Origin: CBDDFQ01 sp965227035
GTDB lineage: Bacteria; Pseudomonadota; Gammaproteobacteria; Burkholderiales; Burkholderiaceae_C
Reading direction: 5' to 3'
Length of the DNA stretch: 64,000 bases
NCBI GenBank assembly: GCA_965227035.1
Contig: OZ245724.1
Location: 2,170,001 to 2,234,000, forward strand
Below, piece after piece: positions 41,474 to 50,515 of the stretch. The notes below the pieces were generated by a model. The model was not told the origin of the DNA. It ran no database searches and saw only the letters and a list, made by a program, of their open reading frames with translations. Each line of letters starts with the position of its first letter. The stretch's first letter is position 1. The position numbers and the translations under genes were made by a program.

Positions 41474-41860
41474 ATGTTTTTTGCTCCCTCCCTCGTTAGC
41501 CGCCGCGTCGATTCTTTCAGCCCCTCGTTCCGCGTGGCAGACCAGAGCGTTCAACGCTTTCTTCGCGACGCCTACACCAACGCCGACAAGAACTACGAGT
41601 TCGCACAAGACGACACCTCCTGGACACTCTCTCTCGACGTTCCCGGCCTGTCGCGTGAAGACATCTCGGTCGACATCGAAGTCGACGTCGTTCGCATTAA
41701 GAGCAAGGACGAAGCCAAACGCAAGGTTCGCGCGAGCTATCGTCTGCCGCAAGAGATCGATGCTTCTGCCAGCGAGGCTCGTGTCGAAAACGGCGTGTTG
41801 ACCATCAAGCTTGCCAAGAAGGCACCGGTGAACAACGTGACCCAGTTGACCGTCAACTAA
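41474..41860 (+). CDS. small heat-shock protein, Hsp20/alpha-crystallin
   Basis: 128 residues. The alpha-crystallin domain spans about 40-120 with the conserved L/VPGL in LDVPGLSREDISVDIE and ENGVLTIKLAKK near the end; the terminal LTV is a likely I/V-x-I/V motif that caps neighbouring subunits. A short N-terminal arm makes it a small member. It holds unfolded proteins without ATP. AAAGGA nine bases upstream supports the ATG at 41474. A CTTGAAA word at 41296-41302 resembles a sigma-32 -35 box but I see no matching -10. Confidence 0.92.
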   Translation: MFFAPSLVSRRVDSFSPSFRVADQSVQRFLRDAYTNADKNYEFAQDDTSWTLSLDVPGLSREDISVDIEVDVVRIKSKDEAKRKVRASYRLPQEIDASASEARVENGVLTIKLAKKAPVNNVTQLTVN

Positions 41861-41891
41861 CGTTCCGTTTAGGCATCGATCCAGACGCGCG

Positions 41892-42953
41892 TCACGCCGT
41901 CTCGATGCTGTCCAGAGGCCAGCGAGGTTTTACGTCGAAAGCGTAGATCTCGCTGGCTTTTTGTTTGCCCGCGTTCAAACGCATTGCACCGGCCATCGCG
42001 ATCATTGCGCCGTTGTCGGTGCACAAATGAAGCTCGGGGTAATGCAGCGTGACTCGCATGGCCTTGCACGCAATACCGAGTTGTTCGCGCAGCTTTTTGT
42101 TCGCGCCGACGCCACCTGCGACGACCATTGTTTTGATCTTCGTCTGCTTCAACGCGGCAACCGATTTCTTCACCAGCACTTCGACGATTGCCGCCTGGGT
42201 CGAGGCGGCCAGATCCGCCTTGCGCGATTCGAGGTCGTTACCCAGTTTTTTGGCTTGGGTCATGACGGCGGTTTTAAGCCCGGCAAACGAAAAATCGAGG
42301 TTGCCGCTGTGAAGCAAGGGGCGCGGAAGCTTGAACGCTTCGCCATTGCCCGAGTCCGCCATTTTCGAGAGCGCTGGGCCACCGGGATATCCGAGTCCCA
42401 AGAGCTTGGCGGATTTGTCGAACGCCTCACCCGCTGCGTCGTCGATCGTCTCACCGAGGATTTCGTAACTGCCGACGCCTTCCACCAGCATCAACTGCGT
42501 ATGACCGCCCGATACCAGCAAGGCAATAAACGGAAACTTGGGCGGATCGTTGCTCAGGAAGGGCGAAAGCAAGTGCCCTTCCAGATGGTGAATGCCGAGA
42601 ACCGGCTTTCCGAGCGATGCGCCGAGTGCGCATGCCACACCCGCACCCACCAGCAACGCTCCAGCCAAACCCGGACCGCGGGTATAGGCGATGACATCGA
42701 TATCGGCGAGTTTTTTGTGAGCTTCGCCCAGCACATGCTGGGTCAGCGGAAGAACACGGCGAATGTGATCGCGGCTGGCAAGTTCGGGCACCACCCCACC
42801 GTAGGCCTCGTGCATTTCGACCTGACTGTGCAGAGCGTGTGACAAAAGTCGCGGAAGGACAGCTTCCGGCGCATCCATAGACGCATAAGAAGATGACTCG
42901 ACGAGCGCGACGCCCGTCTCGTCGCATGACGATTCGATTCCAAGTACCAGCAT
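41892..42953 (-). CDS. tsaD: tRNA threonylcarbamoyladenosine modification protein TsaD
   Basis: 353 residues. TsaD transfers the threonylcarbamoyl group to A37 of tRNAs that read ANN codons, together with TsaB and TsaE. The ASKHA-fold motifs are visible: [17 protein letters not shown], the metal site [22 protein letters not shown], and the later [10 protein letters not shown]. The ATG at 42953 has GAGG just before it; the upstream frame extension is not conserved. Divergent from the NasR-type gene across 50 bases. In E. coli and many other proteobacteria tsaD faces rpsU; here about 19 kb separates them. Confidence 0.97.
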   Translation of the reverse strand: MLVLGIESSCDETGVALVESSSYASMDAPEAVLPRLLSHALHSQVEMHEAYGGVVPELASRDHIRRVLPLTQHVLGEAHKKLADIDVIAYTRGPGLAGALLVGAGVACALGASLGKPVLGIHHLEGHLLSPFLSNDPPKFPFIALLVSGGHTQLMLVEGVGSYEILGETIDDAAGEAFDKSAKLLGLGYPGGPALSKMADSGNGEAFKLPRPLLHSGNLDFSFAGLKTAVMTQAKKLGNDLESRKADLAASTQAAIVEVLVKKSVAALKQTKIKTMVVAGGVGANKKLREQLGIACKAMRVTLHYPELHLCTDNGAMIAMAGAMRLNAGKQKASEIYAFDVKPRWPLDSIETA

Positions 42954-43003
42954 TTGCCTCGAGTGTATGAGACACGGCACGGCTATTGCTGCACCGAGGT
43001 CAT

Positions 43004-44275
43004 ATGAAGTCCGGCCTCTCCTTTCTGATTGCAGCGCGCGAATGCGAAATCGTGGAACTCGATCAGCTCTCGCGCACCAGTTCGCTGGTGAGCCTGCTGG
43101 GGCACCTGATTCACGTCCTGCAAAAGGAGCGTGGTCGCTCGAATCTGTATCTGAGTTCGGGAGGTAAACGCGGACACAACAACCTCGTCGATCAGATCAA
43201 CGAATGCCTTCAGATCGAGCAGGAAACGCGTGCCGCCTTCGATCATCTGGACACCGGCGATGCCAAACTTGGCAACGGCGCCAGATTGTTCGGACGCATC
43301 GCCTACGTATTACAGGGTCTGGACGCTTTGCCCAGGTTGCGCGAACGCGTTGCCGGACTCGAGATTTCCCCCGAGGAATCGACCGCCTCGTTCGTTCGGC
43401 TGATATCGGGCCTGCTGGCCGTGGTGTTCGAAGCGGCCGACACCGCGACGAATCCGGAAATCTCGCGGCTCCTGGTCGCCATGTTCAATTTCATGGAGGG
43501 CAAGGAGTTTGCCGGACAGGAACGCGCAACCGGCGTTGCGGCTTTCGGATCGGGTGTGGCCGATATGGCGAGTAAGCAGCACTGGCTCGACCTGATCGAC
43601 TCGCAGGAACGCTGCTTCCAGATATTCGTCGAGTTCTCTCCTCCGGGACCGCTGGCCTCGTGGTTCGCATGCACCAGCGGCGAAACCATGGCCGAACTGG
43701 AAAGGCTTCGACGTATCGGCTGCACCGCATCGCCGGGCGCGCCTCTCGACACCGAATTGAGCCAGGCGTGGTTCGATTGCTGTACCGACCGGATGGATGC
43801 AATGCATCAGGTCGAAGCGCAACTGGCGGCCAGTCTGCTCGATCTGTGCAAACGAAAGATCGACGAAGCAGCGGCTCTGTTATCGACCGACAGGACGCTG
43901 TTGGACCAGCGCGAGGATCCTCCGGCATTCGACTTCTTCGGTGACTACACAGGTGAGCAGTCGGCGGCTCGGCCCTTGCAGACCTACGGTCGTCATGTGG
44001 AGCGCTCGGTACTCGAACTGGTTCAGGAACAGTCCCAGCGAATGCAGGCGATGCGCGACGAACTCGACAAGGTGCGAGCCAGCCTCAACGAGCGGAAGGT
44101 CGTCGAGCGCGCCAAGGGACTGTTGATGGCGCATCGGAATCTGACCGAAAGCGACGCGCACAAAATGCTGCGCCAGACCGCGATGAGCCAGAACCGCAAA
44201 CTCGTGGAAGTAGCCGAGTCGGTGCTCGCCATGTCGGAGCTGCTGCCGCACCAAGCTGCGGCATCGCGCACCTAA
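43004..44275 (+). CDS. nasR: NIT-ANTAR transcription antiterminator, NasR type
   Basis: 423 residues from the ATG at 43004, where family members begin [11 protein letters not shown]; a TTG at 42986 is the alternative. The N-terminal three quarters form an all-helical NIT domain (nitrate and nitrite sensing), with [17 protein letters not shown] near 35-50 resembling the helices that hold nitrate in Klebsiella NasR. The C-terminus (about 360-415) is an ANTAR domain, with [27 protein letters not shown]. In Klebsiella oxytoca NasR binds a leader hairpin of the nas operon when nitrate is present and prevents termination. The same leader lies directly downstream here. Confidence 0.92.
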   Translation: MKSGLSFLIAARECEIVELDQLSRTSSLVSLLGHLIHVLQKERGRSNLYLSSGGKRGHNNLVDQINECLQIEQETRAAFDHLDTGDAKLGNGARLFGRIAYVLQGLDALPRLRERVAGLEISPEESTASFVRLISGLLAVVFEAADTATNPEISRLLVAMFNFMEGKEFAGQERATGVAAFGSGVADMASKQHWLDLIDSQERCFQIFVEFSPPGPLASWFACTSGETMAELERLRRIGCTASPGAPLDTELSQAWFDCCTDRMDAMHQVEAQLAASLLDLCKRKIDEAAALLSTDRTLLDQREDPPAFDFFGDYTGEQSAARPLQTYGRHVERSVLELVQEQSQRMQAMRDELDKVRASLNERKVVERAKGLLMAHRNLTESDAHKMLRQTAMSQNRKLVEVAESVLAMSELLPHQAAASRT

Positions 44276-44377
44276 ACGAACCTGCTGCTTGCCACTACGT
44301 GGCCCTAAAACGCCACTTTCGGCGTACCGAACGGCAGAAAACGGTTGGCACACTTTGTGCAACGCAACATACGTGAG

Positions 44378-44395
44378 CCGGCCAATGGCGGTCGG
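44378..44395 (+). promoter_or_regulatory. candidate ANTAR hexaloop hairpin in the nrtA leader
   Basis: CCGGCC-AATGGC-GGTCGG forms a six-base-pair stem (one G-U) with a six-base loop that has A at loop position 1 and G at position 4, the pair conserved in ANTAR RNA targets. A second hairpin, GTTG-g-CAC-ACTTT-GTG-CAAC (44344-44363), lies 14 bases upstream and could be the other half of the usual two-hairpin motif, but its loop lacks the A1/G4 pattern. The terminator follows 20 bases later. Confidence 0.65.
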
Positions 44396-44415
44396 ATCGC
44401 ACTGATTACCTGGAC

Positions 44416-44474
44416 AACGGCGTCCATTTCCGCTCGACAAAAACGCGAGCAGGAAATGGACGCCGTTTTCGTTT
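44416..44474 (+). terminator. leader terminator (attenuator) before nrtA
   Basis: A 16-bp perfect helix (44416-44431 with 44452-44467) is extended by 5 bp (44432-44436 with 44446-44450, one bulged A) and followed by TTTTCGTTT. It is the strongest terminator in the window and sits in the leader of the nitrate operon, between the antiterminator gene and nrtA, where it would stop transcription unless the ANTAR protein acts. Because it ends more than 40 bases before the ATG it does not hide the ribosome site. Confidence 0.92.
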
Positions 44475-44516
44475 CCGAACCGCTTTTTGTTTGCCCACGA
44501 TCGAAGGAACTTGAAC

Positions 44517-45803
44517 ATGACCTTTAAGCCATCCGACACCGCGCCACAGCTCGTAGATAGCGCGCAAATTCCCGCCAGTCCTGCTCGACGCGATTTCATC
44601 CGCAAAGCGGGTGTTGCCAGTGCGGCCTTCTACGCGACCCTCGGGCACAGCGGCGTCTGGGCTGCTGGCTCAGATGCGCCGGAGCAGAAGGAAGTCAAGA
44701 TCGGCTTCATTCCGCTGACCGATTGCGCGAGCGTCGTGATGGCGTCGGTGCTGGGCATCGACAAGAAATACGGCGTGACGATCATCCCCACCAAGGAAGC
44801 AAGCTGGCCCGGCGTGCGCGACAAGCTGGCTAACGGCGAACTCGACATGGCGCATGTGCTGTACGGCCTGGTCTACGGCATGCAGCTCGGCGTGAGCGGC
44901 CCCAAGAAAGACATGGCGGTGCTCATGACACTGAACAACAACGGCCAGGCGATTTCCTTGTCGAAGAAGTTGGCGGACAAGGGTGCGGTCGATGCGATGT
45001 CGCTAGCCAAGGTGATGAAGACCGAGAAAGCGGAATACACCTTTGCACAAACCTTTCCCACTGGCACGCACGCGATGTGGCTGTACTACTGGATGGCGAG
45101 CGCAGGCATCAATCCGTTCAAGGATGCCAAAGTCATTTCGGTGCCGCCTCCGCAGATGGTGGCGAACATGCGCGTCGGCAACATGGATGGCTTCTGCGTG
45201 GGCGAGCCCTGGAATCACCGCGCGATCATGGACGGCATCGGCATCACGGCTGTCACCTCGCAGGACATCTGGAAAGATCATCCCGAGAAAGTTCTGGGCA
45301 CCACTGCGGACTTCGTGAAGAAGAATCCGAACACTGCACGCGCGGTGACGGCCGCAATTCTCGAAGCAAGCAAATGGATCGATGCCGGTCTTCAAAACAA
45401 GATGAAGATGGCCGACACGATTGCCGACAAGGCCTATGTGAACACCGGTGTCGATGCGATCAACCAGCGTATTCTGGGTCGCTATCAGAACGGGCTGGGC
45501 AAGACCTGGGACGACCCGAACTACATGAAGTTCTACAACGACGGCCTGGTCAACTTCCCCTATCTTTCAGACGGCATGTGGTTCCTCACGCAGCACAAAC
45601 GCTGGGGTCTGATCAAGGAGCATCCGGACTATCTGGCAGTAGCCAAACAGATCAACCGGATCGAGATCTACAAGGAAGCTGCCACTGCAACAAAGACGCC
45701 GGTGCCGAAGGAAGTCATGCGCACCAGCAAGCTCATGGACGGTGTGGTGTGGGACGGAAAAGATCCTGCGAAGTACGCCGACAGTTTCAAGGTTCACGCC
45801 TGA
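44517..45803 (+). CDS. nrtA: nitrate ABC transporter substrate-binding protein (Tat-exported)
   Basis: 428 residues; SD AAGGAA supports ATG 44517. A twin-arginine signal (ARRDFIRKAG near 24-33 with the hydrophobic AAFYATLGHSGVWAAG) sends it folded to the periplasm through Tat. The mature protein has the NrtA/CmpA/SsuA fold: EVKIGFIPLTDCASVVMASVLGIDKKYGV near 58-85, QTFPTGTHAMWLYYWMASAGINP near 185, and the GEPWNHRAI region. It binds nitrate (or nitrite) for NrtB/NrtD. The gene follows the leader terminator. Confidence 0.93.
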   Translation: MTFKPSDTAPQLVDSAQIPASPARRDFIRKAGVASAAFYATLGHSGVWAAGSDAPEQKEVKIGFIPLTDCASVVMASVLGIDKKYGVTIIPTKEASWPGVRDKLANGELDMAHVLYGLVYGMQLGVSGPKKDMAVLMTLNNNGQAISLSKKLADKGAVDAMSLAKVMKTEKAEYTFAQTFPTGTHAMWLYYWMASAGINPFKDAKVISVPPPQMVANMRVGNMDGFCVGEPWNHRAIMDGIGITAVTSQDIWKDHPEKVLGTTADFVKKNPNTARAVTAAILEASKWIDAGLQNKMKMADTIADKAYVNTGVDAINQRILGRYQNGLGKTWDDPNYMKFYNDGLVNFPYLSDGMWFLTQHKRWGLIKEHPDYLAVAKQINRIEIYKEAATATKTPVPKEVMRTSKLMDGVVWDGKDPAKYADSFKVHA

Positions 45804-45855
45804 AACATCACCCGAACCCACATCCGAACCCGTAAAAAACGCCAAGGAGATCGAC

Positions 45856-46809
45856 ATGGTCAGCGCCGTTTTTCATTCACCCATTCAGGAGCCGCTCGAT
45901 GCAATTCCGGCAGATAAACCAGTGAGCAAAGCCATCGAGATTTCGGATCCTCAGGCCATGGCCAAACCGGCGGCCAACGAAGCGAAAGCTTTGCCCGCAA
46001 AGCCCGCGAAAACTTCCAGGCCTTTCGATTGGCGCGGCTTGGGCATGCAGATTCTTCCGCCTGTCGCGGGCCTGGCCCTTCTTGTCGTGGTTTGGGAAAT
46101 CGTGGCGCTGAAAACCGGCGCGGGCTTTCCGGCACCGCGCGAAACGCTCGATCAGGCAATCACCGTGTTCAGCGATCCGTTCTACAGCAAAGGCCCGAAC
46201 GACCAGGGCATCGGATGGAACGTGCTGTCGTCGCTCAAACGCGTGGCGGTCGGCTTCGGTCTCGCGGCCATCGTAGGCATTCCTGCGGGCTTCATGATCG
46301 GCCGATTCACGTTCCTGTCGCGCATGTTCAACCCGCTGATCAGCCTGCTGCGACCGGTGTCGCCGCTCGCGTGGCTGCCGGTCGGTTTGCTGGTGTTCAA
46401 AGGCGCGAATCCTGCAGCCATCTGGACCATCTTCATCTGCTCCATCTGGCCGATGATCATCAACACTGCCGTTGGCGTGCAACGTGTTCCCAGCGACTAC
46501 ATGAACGTGGCGCGTGTGCTGAATCTTTCCGAATGGAAGATCGTCAGCAAGATTCTTTTCCCCGCTGTTCTGCCCTACATGCTCACCGGCGTGCGACTCG
46601 CCGTCGGCACAGCATGGCTCGTGATCGTCGCGGCCGAAATGCTGACCGGTGGCGTCGGAATCGGCTTTTGGGTATGGGACGAATGGAACAACCTGAACGT
46701 CAAGAACATCATCATCGCGATCTTCGTAATCGGGATCGTCGGATTGATTCTTGAGTACGCACTCATCAAGCTCGCCACGGCATTCACATTCGAAGAGGTG
46801 AAGGTATGA
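45856..46809 (+). CDS. nrtB: nitrate ABC transporter permease
   Basis: 317 residues; AAGGAG seven bases before the ATG. A polar Ala/Pro/Lys-rich N-terminus (about 60 residues) comes before six helices. The binding-protein-dependent inner-membrane signature (EAA-type loop) near residues 220-240, around MNVARVLNLSEWKIVSKILFPAVLPYMLTGVRLAVGTAWLVIVAAEML, is typical of the SsuC/NrtB/CmpB group. Works with NrtA and NrtD. Its stop overlaps the nrtD ATG (ATGA). Confidence 0.94.
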   Translation: MVSAVFHSPIQEPLDAIPADKPVSKAIEISDPQAMAKPAANEAKALPAKPAKTSRPFDWRGLGMQILPPVAGLALLVVVWEIVALKTGAGFPAPRETLDQAITVFSDPFYSKGPNDQGIGWNVLSSLKRVAVGFGLAAIVGIPAGFMIGRFTFLSRMFNPLISLLRPVSPLAWLPVGLLVFKGANPAAIWTIFICSIWPMIINTAVGVQRVPSDYMNVARVLNLSEWKIVSKILFPAVLPYMLTGVRLAVGTAWLVIVAAEMLTGGVGIGFWVWDEWNNLNVKNIIIAIFVIGIVGLILEYALIKLATAFTFEEVKV

Positions 46810-47630
46810 CCAACGAAACCATCATGGCCGCCGACAAATTCATTCAGGTCGCCGATGTCGCGCAGACGTTCAAGACTGCGAAAGGCCCCTTCCCTGCATT
46901 GCGGGACATCGATCTGACAGTCGCAAAAGGTGAATTCGTTTCGCTGATCGGCCACTCGGGCTGCGGTAAATCGACGCTGCTGAACCTGATCGCGGGTCTC
47001 ACGCTGCCGACCGAGGGAACGCTCATTTGCGCAGGCCGCGAAATCGCCGGACCCGGACCGGAACGCGCCGTCGTTTTTCAAAATCATTCGCTGCTTCCGT
47101 GGCTCACCTGCTACGAAAACATCTACCTGGGTGTGGAGCGCGTGTTCAGCTCAACCGAATCGAAGGCGCAGCTCAAGGCTCGCACAGATGCCGCGCTTGC
47201 GTTGGTCGGTCTTACACCTGCCACGCACAAGCGTCCCGGCGAAATCTCGGGCGGCATGAAGCAACGAGTCGGCATTGCACGCGCACTGGCGATGGAGCCG
47301 AAAGTGCTGTTGATGGACGAGCCCTTCGGCGCACTCGATGCGTTGACGCGCGCACGACTGCAGGACGAGTTGCTTGCCATCGTCGCCAAGACGCACAGCA
47401 CCGTCGTGATGGTCACGCACGATGTGGACGAGGCAGTGCTGCTGTCGGATCGCATCGTCATGATGACCAACGGACCTGCTGCGACCATCGGCGAAATCCT
47501 GACCGTCGATATTCCGCGACCGCGCAATCGCGTGGAACTAGTCGAAGACCCGACCTACGTGCATTGCAGAAAAGCGGTGATCGATTTTCTGTACACCCGG
47601 CAAGCCAAGACCGATCTGGAGGCCGCATGA
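46806..47630 (+). CDS. nrtD: nitrate ABC transporter ATPase
   Basis: 274 residues. Walker A GHSGCGKST near 55-63, signature ISGGMKQRVGIARAL near 150, Walker B VLLMDEPFGALDALTRA near 170, and the H-loop MVTHDVDEA. The form matches NrtC/NrtD/SsuB ATPases of the oxyanion uptake group. No extra binding-protein domain is fused, unlike cyanobacterial NrtC. Its TGA overlaps the nirB ATG (ATGA). Confidence 0.94.
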   Translation: MTNETIMAADKFIQVADVAQTFKTAKGPFPALRDIDLTVAKGEFVSLIGHSGCGKSTLLNLIAGLTLPTEGTLICAGREIAGPGPERAVVFQNHSLLPWLTCYENIYLGVERVFSSTESKAQLKARTDAALALVGLTPATHKRPGEISGGMKQRVGIARALAMEPKVLLMDEPFGALDALTRARLQDELLAIVAKTHSTVVMVTHDVDEAVLLSDRIVMMTNGPAATIGEILTVDIPRPRNRVELVEDPTYVHCRKAVIDFLYTRQAKTDLEAA

Positions 47631-50146
47631 TCGAAGCCGAAAATTTGGCGAAGGTTGACTCGACGAAACCGAAAATGCGCCTGGTGATGATCGGCAACGG
47701 AATGGCCGGCGTTCGCACGCTGGAAGAGCTGATCAAGATCGCACCGGACATGTACGACATCACGGTGTTCGGTGCAGAGCCGCACCCTAACTACAACCGG
47801 ATTCTGTTGTCGCCGGTATTGGCCGGTGAGCAGACCATCGAGCAGATCATCCTGAACGACTGGGATTGGTACACGGACAACAAGGTCACGCTGCACACCA
47901 GCCGCAAGGTGGTCGAAATCGACAGACGCAATCGCATCGTCAAGGCCGACGACGGCACCGAAGTGCAGTACGACCGCTTGTTGATTGCGACCGGGTCGAA
48001 CCCGTTCATGTTGCCGGTGCCTGGCGCGGATCTGGATGGAGTTCTCGCGTATCGCGACATTGCCGATACGCAGGCGATGATCGACGCGGCGACCAAATAC
48101 AAGAACGCAGTCGTGATCGGCGGCGGATTGTTGGGCCTCGAAGCCGCCAACGGTTTGATGAAGCGCGGAATGACAGTCACCGTGGTGCATGTCAACGACT
48201 GGCTGATGGAGCGGCAACTCGACAAAGTAGCCGGCAAGCTGCTGCAAAAATCGCTGGAAGAACGCGGCATGACCTTCCTGTTGAAGGCGCAGACGCAGGA
48301 GCTGGTGGGCAACGCAGACGGCCGGGTCAGTGCCATCCGATTCAAGGACGGCAGCGAAGTACCGACCGATCTGGTGGTGATGGCGGTGGGCATTCGCCCC
48401 AACGTGGAACTCGCACAAAAATCGCGCATTCATTGCGATCGCGGAATCGTCGTGACCGACACGATGCAGACGATTACCGACGCACGAATCTACGCGGTGG
48501 GTGAATGTGCGAATCATCGGGGCACCGCGTATGGACTCGTCGCGCCACTGTTCGAGCAGGGCAAGGTGGTCGCGAATCATCTGGCGCAATACGGCATAGG
48601 CCGATACCTCGGATCGCTCACCTCCACCAAGCTGAAAGTCACCGGAATCGACCTGTTCTCGGCCGGCGAATTCAGCGGCGGCGAAGGCACCGAAGAGATC
48701 GTCATGAGCGACCCGTTCGGCGGCGTCTACAAGAAGCTGGTCATCAAGGACGACAAGCTGGTGGGTGCATGCCTGTACGGCGATACGGTCGATGGAAGCT
48801 GGTACTTCAAGCTGCTTCGCGACGGACGCAGCGTTGCGGACATCCGCGACAAGCTCATGTTCGGCGAATCGAATCTTGGCGACTCCGGTCACGAAGGCCA
48901 CAGCAAAGCGGCCGCGATGGCCGACGACGCAGAGGTGTGCGGATGCAATGGCGTCAACAAGGGCACGATCTGCAAGGCCATCAAGGACAAAGGCTTGTTC
49001 ACGCTGGATGAAGTGCGCAAGCACACCAAAGCCAGTGCATCCTGCGGCTCATGCACCGGCCTAGTCGAACAGATCCTCATGTTCACGGCCGGCGGCGATT
49101 ACTCCACCGCGCCGAAGAAGAAGGCGATCTGCGGCTGCACCGATCACAGCCATCAGGAAGCACGCGATGCAATCAAACACCAGCGTTTGATGACGATTGC
49201 ATCGGTGTACGAAACCATGAAGTGGCGCACGCCGAATGGCTGCTCCACTTGCAGACCGGCCATCAATTACTACCTGATTTCGACTTGGCCCAAAGAAGCG
49301 CGAGACGATCCGCAAAGCCGCTATATCAACGAGCGCAGTCACGCGAACATCCAGAAAGACGGCACCTACAGCGTGATTCCGCGCATGTGGGGCGGCGAGA
49401 CGACGGCGTCCGAGCTCAGACGCATCGCCGACGCGGTAGACAAGTACAAGATCCCGACAGTGAAGGTCACAGGCGGTCAGCGTATCGATTTGCTTGGCGT
49501 GAAAAAGGAAGACCTGGTCAATGTCTGGAAAGACATCGGCATGCCTTCGGGCCATGCTTACGCAAAAGCATTGCGAACCGTGAAGACCTGCGTGGGCTCC
49601 GAATGGTGCCGATTCGGCACTCAGGACAGCACGCAGATGGGCAAAGATCTCGAACGCGCGATGTGGCGCATGTACGCACCGCACAAGGTCAAGCTCGCTG
49701 TCAGTGGATGCCCGCGCAACTGCGCCGAGTCCGGCATCAAGGACGTCGGAATCATCGGCGTCGACAGCGGATGGGAACTGCATGTGGCCGGCAACGGCGG
49801 CATCAAGACCGAGGTTGGCGTGTTCTTCTGCAAGGTGAAGACCTCCGAAGAAGTCCTGGAATACAGCGGCGCGTTCCTGCAGCTCTATCGCGAAGAAGGC
49901 TGGTATCTGGAACGGACGGTGCATTACGTGAATCGAGTAGGAATGGATTACGTGAAATCGAAAATCCTGGACGACGCGGAAGGTCGCAAAGCATTGTGGG
50001 AGCGCCTGCAGTACAGCCTCGATGGCGAGCCGGATCCGTGGTTCGACTTCGACAAGGCGTCTATCGATACGCGTCAGTTCGATGCGATTTCGGCACCCGT
50101 GATCAAACCCGAAGTGGTTGCTGCTCTCGCGGCAAGCGTGAACTGA
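47627..50146 (+). CDS. nirB: assimilatory nitrite reductase [NAD(P)H] large subunit
   Basis: 839 residues; GGAGG before the ATG at 47627. Reduces nitrite to ammonium with six electrons from NAD(P)H. Order of parts: FAD/NAD(P)H domain (about 18-330; MIGNGMAGVRT, VIGGGLLGLEAA, GVGECANHRG), two BFD-like [2Fe-2S] regions (C-G-C-N-G ... C-G-S-C near 440-480 and the CGCTD ... CSTC region near 502-545), then the sulphite/nitrite reductase domain with siroheme-[4Fe-4S] ligands C655, C661, C695 and C699 (CVGSEWC and CPRNC). All cofactor ligands are present. Siroheme needs the downstream cobA. Confidence 0.97.
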   Translation: MIEAENLAKVDSTKPKMRLVMIGNGMAGVRTLEELIKIAPDMYDITVFGAEPHPNYNRILLSPVLAGEQTIEQIILNDWDWYTDNKVTLHTSRKVVEIDRRNRIVKADDGTEVQYDRLLIATGSNPFMLPVPGADLDGVLAYRDIADTQAMIDAATKYKNAVVIGGGLLGLEAANGLMKRGMTVTVVHVNDWLMERQLDKVAGKLLQKSLEERGMTFLLKAQTQELVGNADGRVSAIRFKDGSEVPTDLVVMAVGIRPNVELAQKSRIHCDRGIVVTDTMQTITDARIYAVGECANHRGTAYGLVAPLFEQGKVVANHLAQYGIGRYLGSLTSTKLKVTGIDLFSAGEFSGGEGTEEIVMSDPFGGVYKKLVIKDDKLVGACLYGDTVDGSWYFKLLRDGRSVADIRDKLMFGESNLGDSGHEGHSKAAAMADDAEVCGCNGVNKGTICKAIKDKGLFTLDEVRKHTKASASCGSCTGLVEQILMFTAGGDYSTAPKKKAICGCTDHSHQEARDAIKHQRLMTIASVYETMKWRTPNGCSTCRPAINYYLISTWPKEARDDPQSRYINERSHANIQKDGTYSVIPRMWGGETTASELRRIADAVDKYKIPTVKVTGGQRIDLLGVKKEDLVNVWKDIGMPSGHAYAKALRTVKTCVGSEWCRFGTQDSTQMGKDLERAMWRMYAPHKVKLAVSGCPRNCAESGIKDVGIIGVDSGWELHVAGNGGIKTEVGVFFCKVKTSEEVLEYSGAFLQLYREEGWYLERTVHYVNRVGMDYVKSKILDDAEGRKALWERLQYSLDGEPDPWFDFDKASIDTRQFDAISAPVIKPEVVAALAASVN

Positions 50147-50157
50147 TGGGAGCGCCT

Positions 50158-50508
50158 ATGGAAACGACCGAACTGCAATGGTTGCCAATCTGCCGCGTCG
50201 ACGATATTCCGGTACTCGGGTCGCGACGCGTGAGCAGAAGCGAAGGAAGCCATGTCGCCGTGTTTCGCAACGACCAGAACCAAGTGTTCGCGCTGATCGA
50301 CAAATGCCCGCACAAGGGAGGTCCGTTGAGTCAGGGCATCGTGTTCGGCACCAGCGTGGCATGCCCATTGCACAACTGGACGATCGCACTCGACAGCGGC
50401 TGCGCCAAAGCGCCCGACGAAGGTTGCGCACAGCGATTCGCGGTGCAGGTTGTCGATGGCACGGTGCACCTCGACGCTCACGAACTCGCCACCTTGGCGC
50501 TGGACTGA
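50158..50508 (+). CDS. nirD: nitrite reductase small subunit, Rieske-type
   Basis: 116 residues from the ATG at 50158, chosen because GGGAG lies five bases upstream; the ATG at 50146 overlaps the nirB stop and would add four residues. A Rieske fold with both ligand pairs CPHKGG and CPLHNW present, whereas E. coli NirD is usually reported without a cluster. So this subunit may carry a [2Fe-2S] centre and take part in electron transfer to NirB. Confidence 0.92.
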   Translation: METTELQWLPICRVDDIPVLGSRRVSRSEGSHVAVFRNDQNQVFALIDKCPHKGGPLSQGIVFGTSVACPLHNWTIALDSGCAKAPDEGCAQRFAVQVVDGTVHLDAHELATLALD

Positions 50509-50515
50509 GACCGCC

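Noticed and set aside
44291..44303. Hairpin GCCAC-TAC-GTGGC after the NasR-type gene
   Set aside because: Short stem followed by CCCTAAAAC, no T-run; not a terminator, and its 3-base loop does not fit the ANTAR loop pattern.
44311..44324. Hexaloop hairpin with loop ACTTTC as ANTAR partner
   Set aside because: Has loop A1 but not G4 and lies over 50 bases from the better hexaloop at 44378-44395, farther than expected for the two-hairpin motif.
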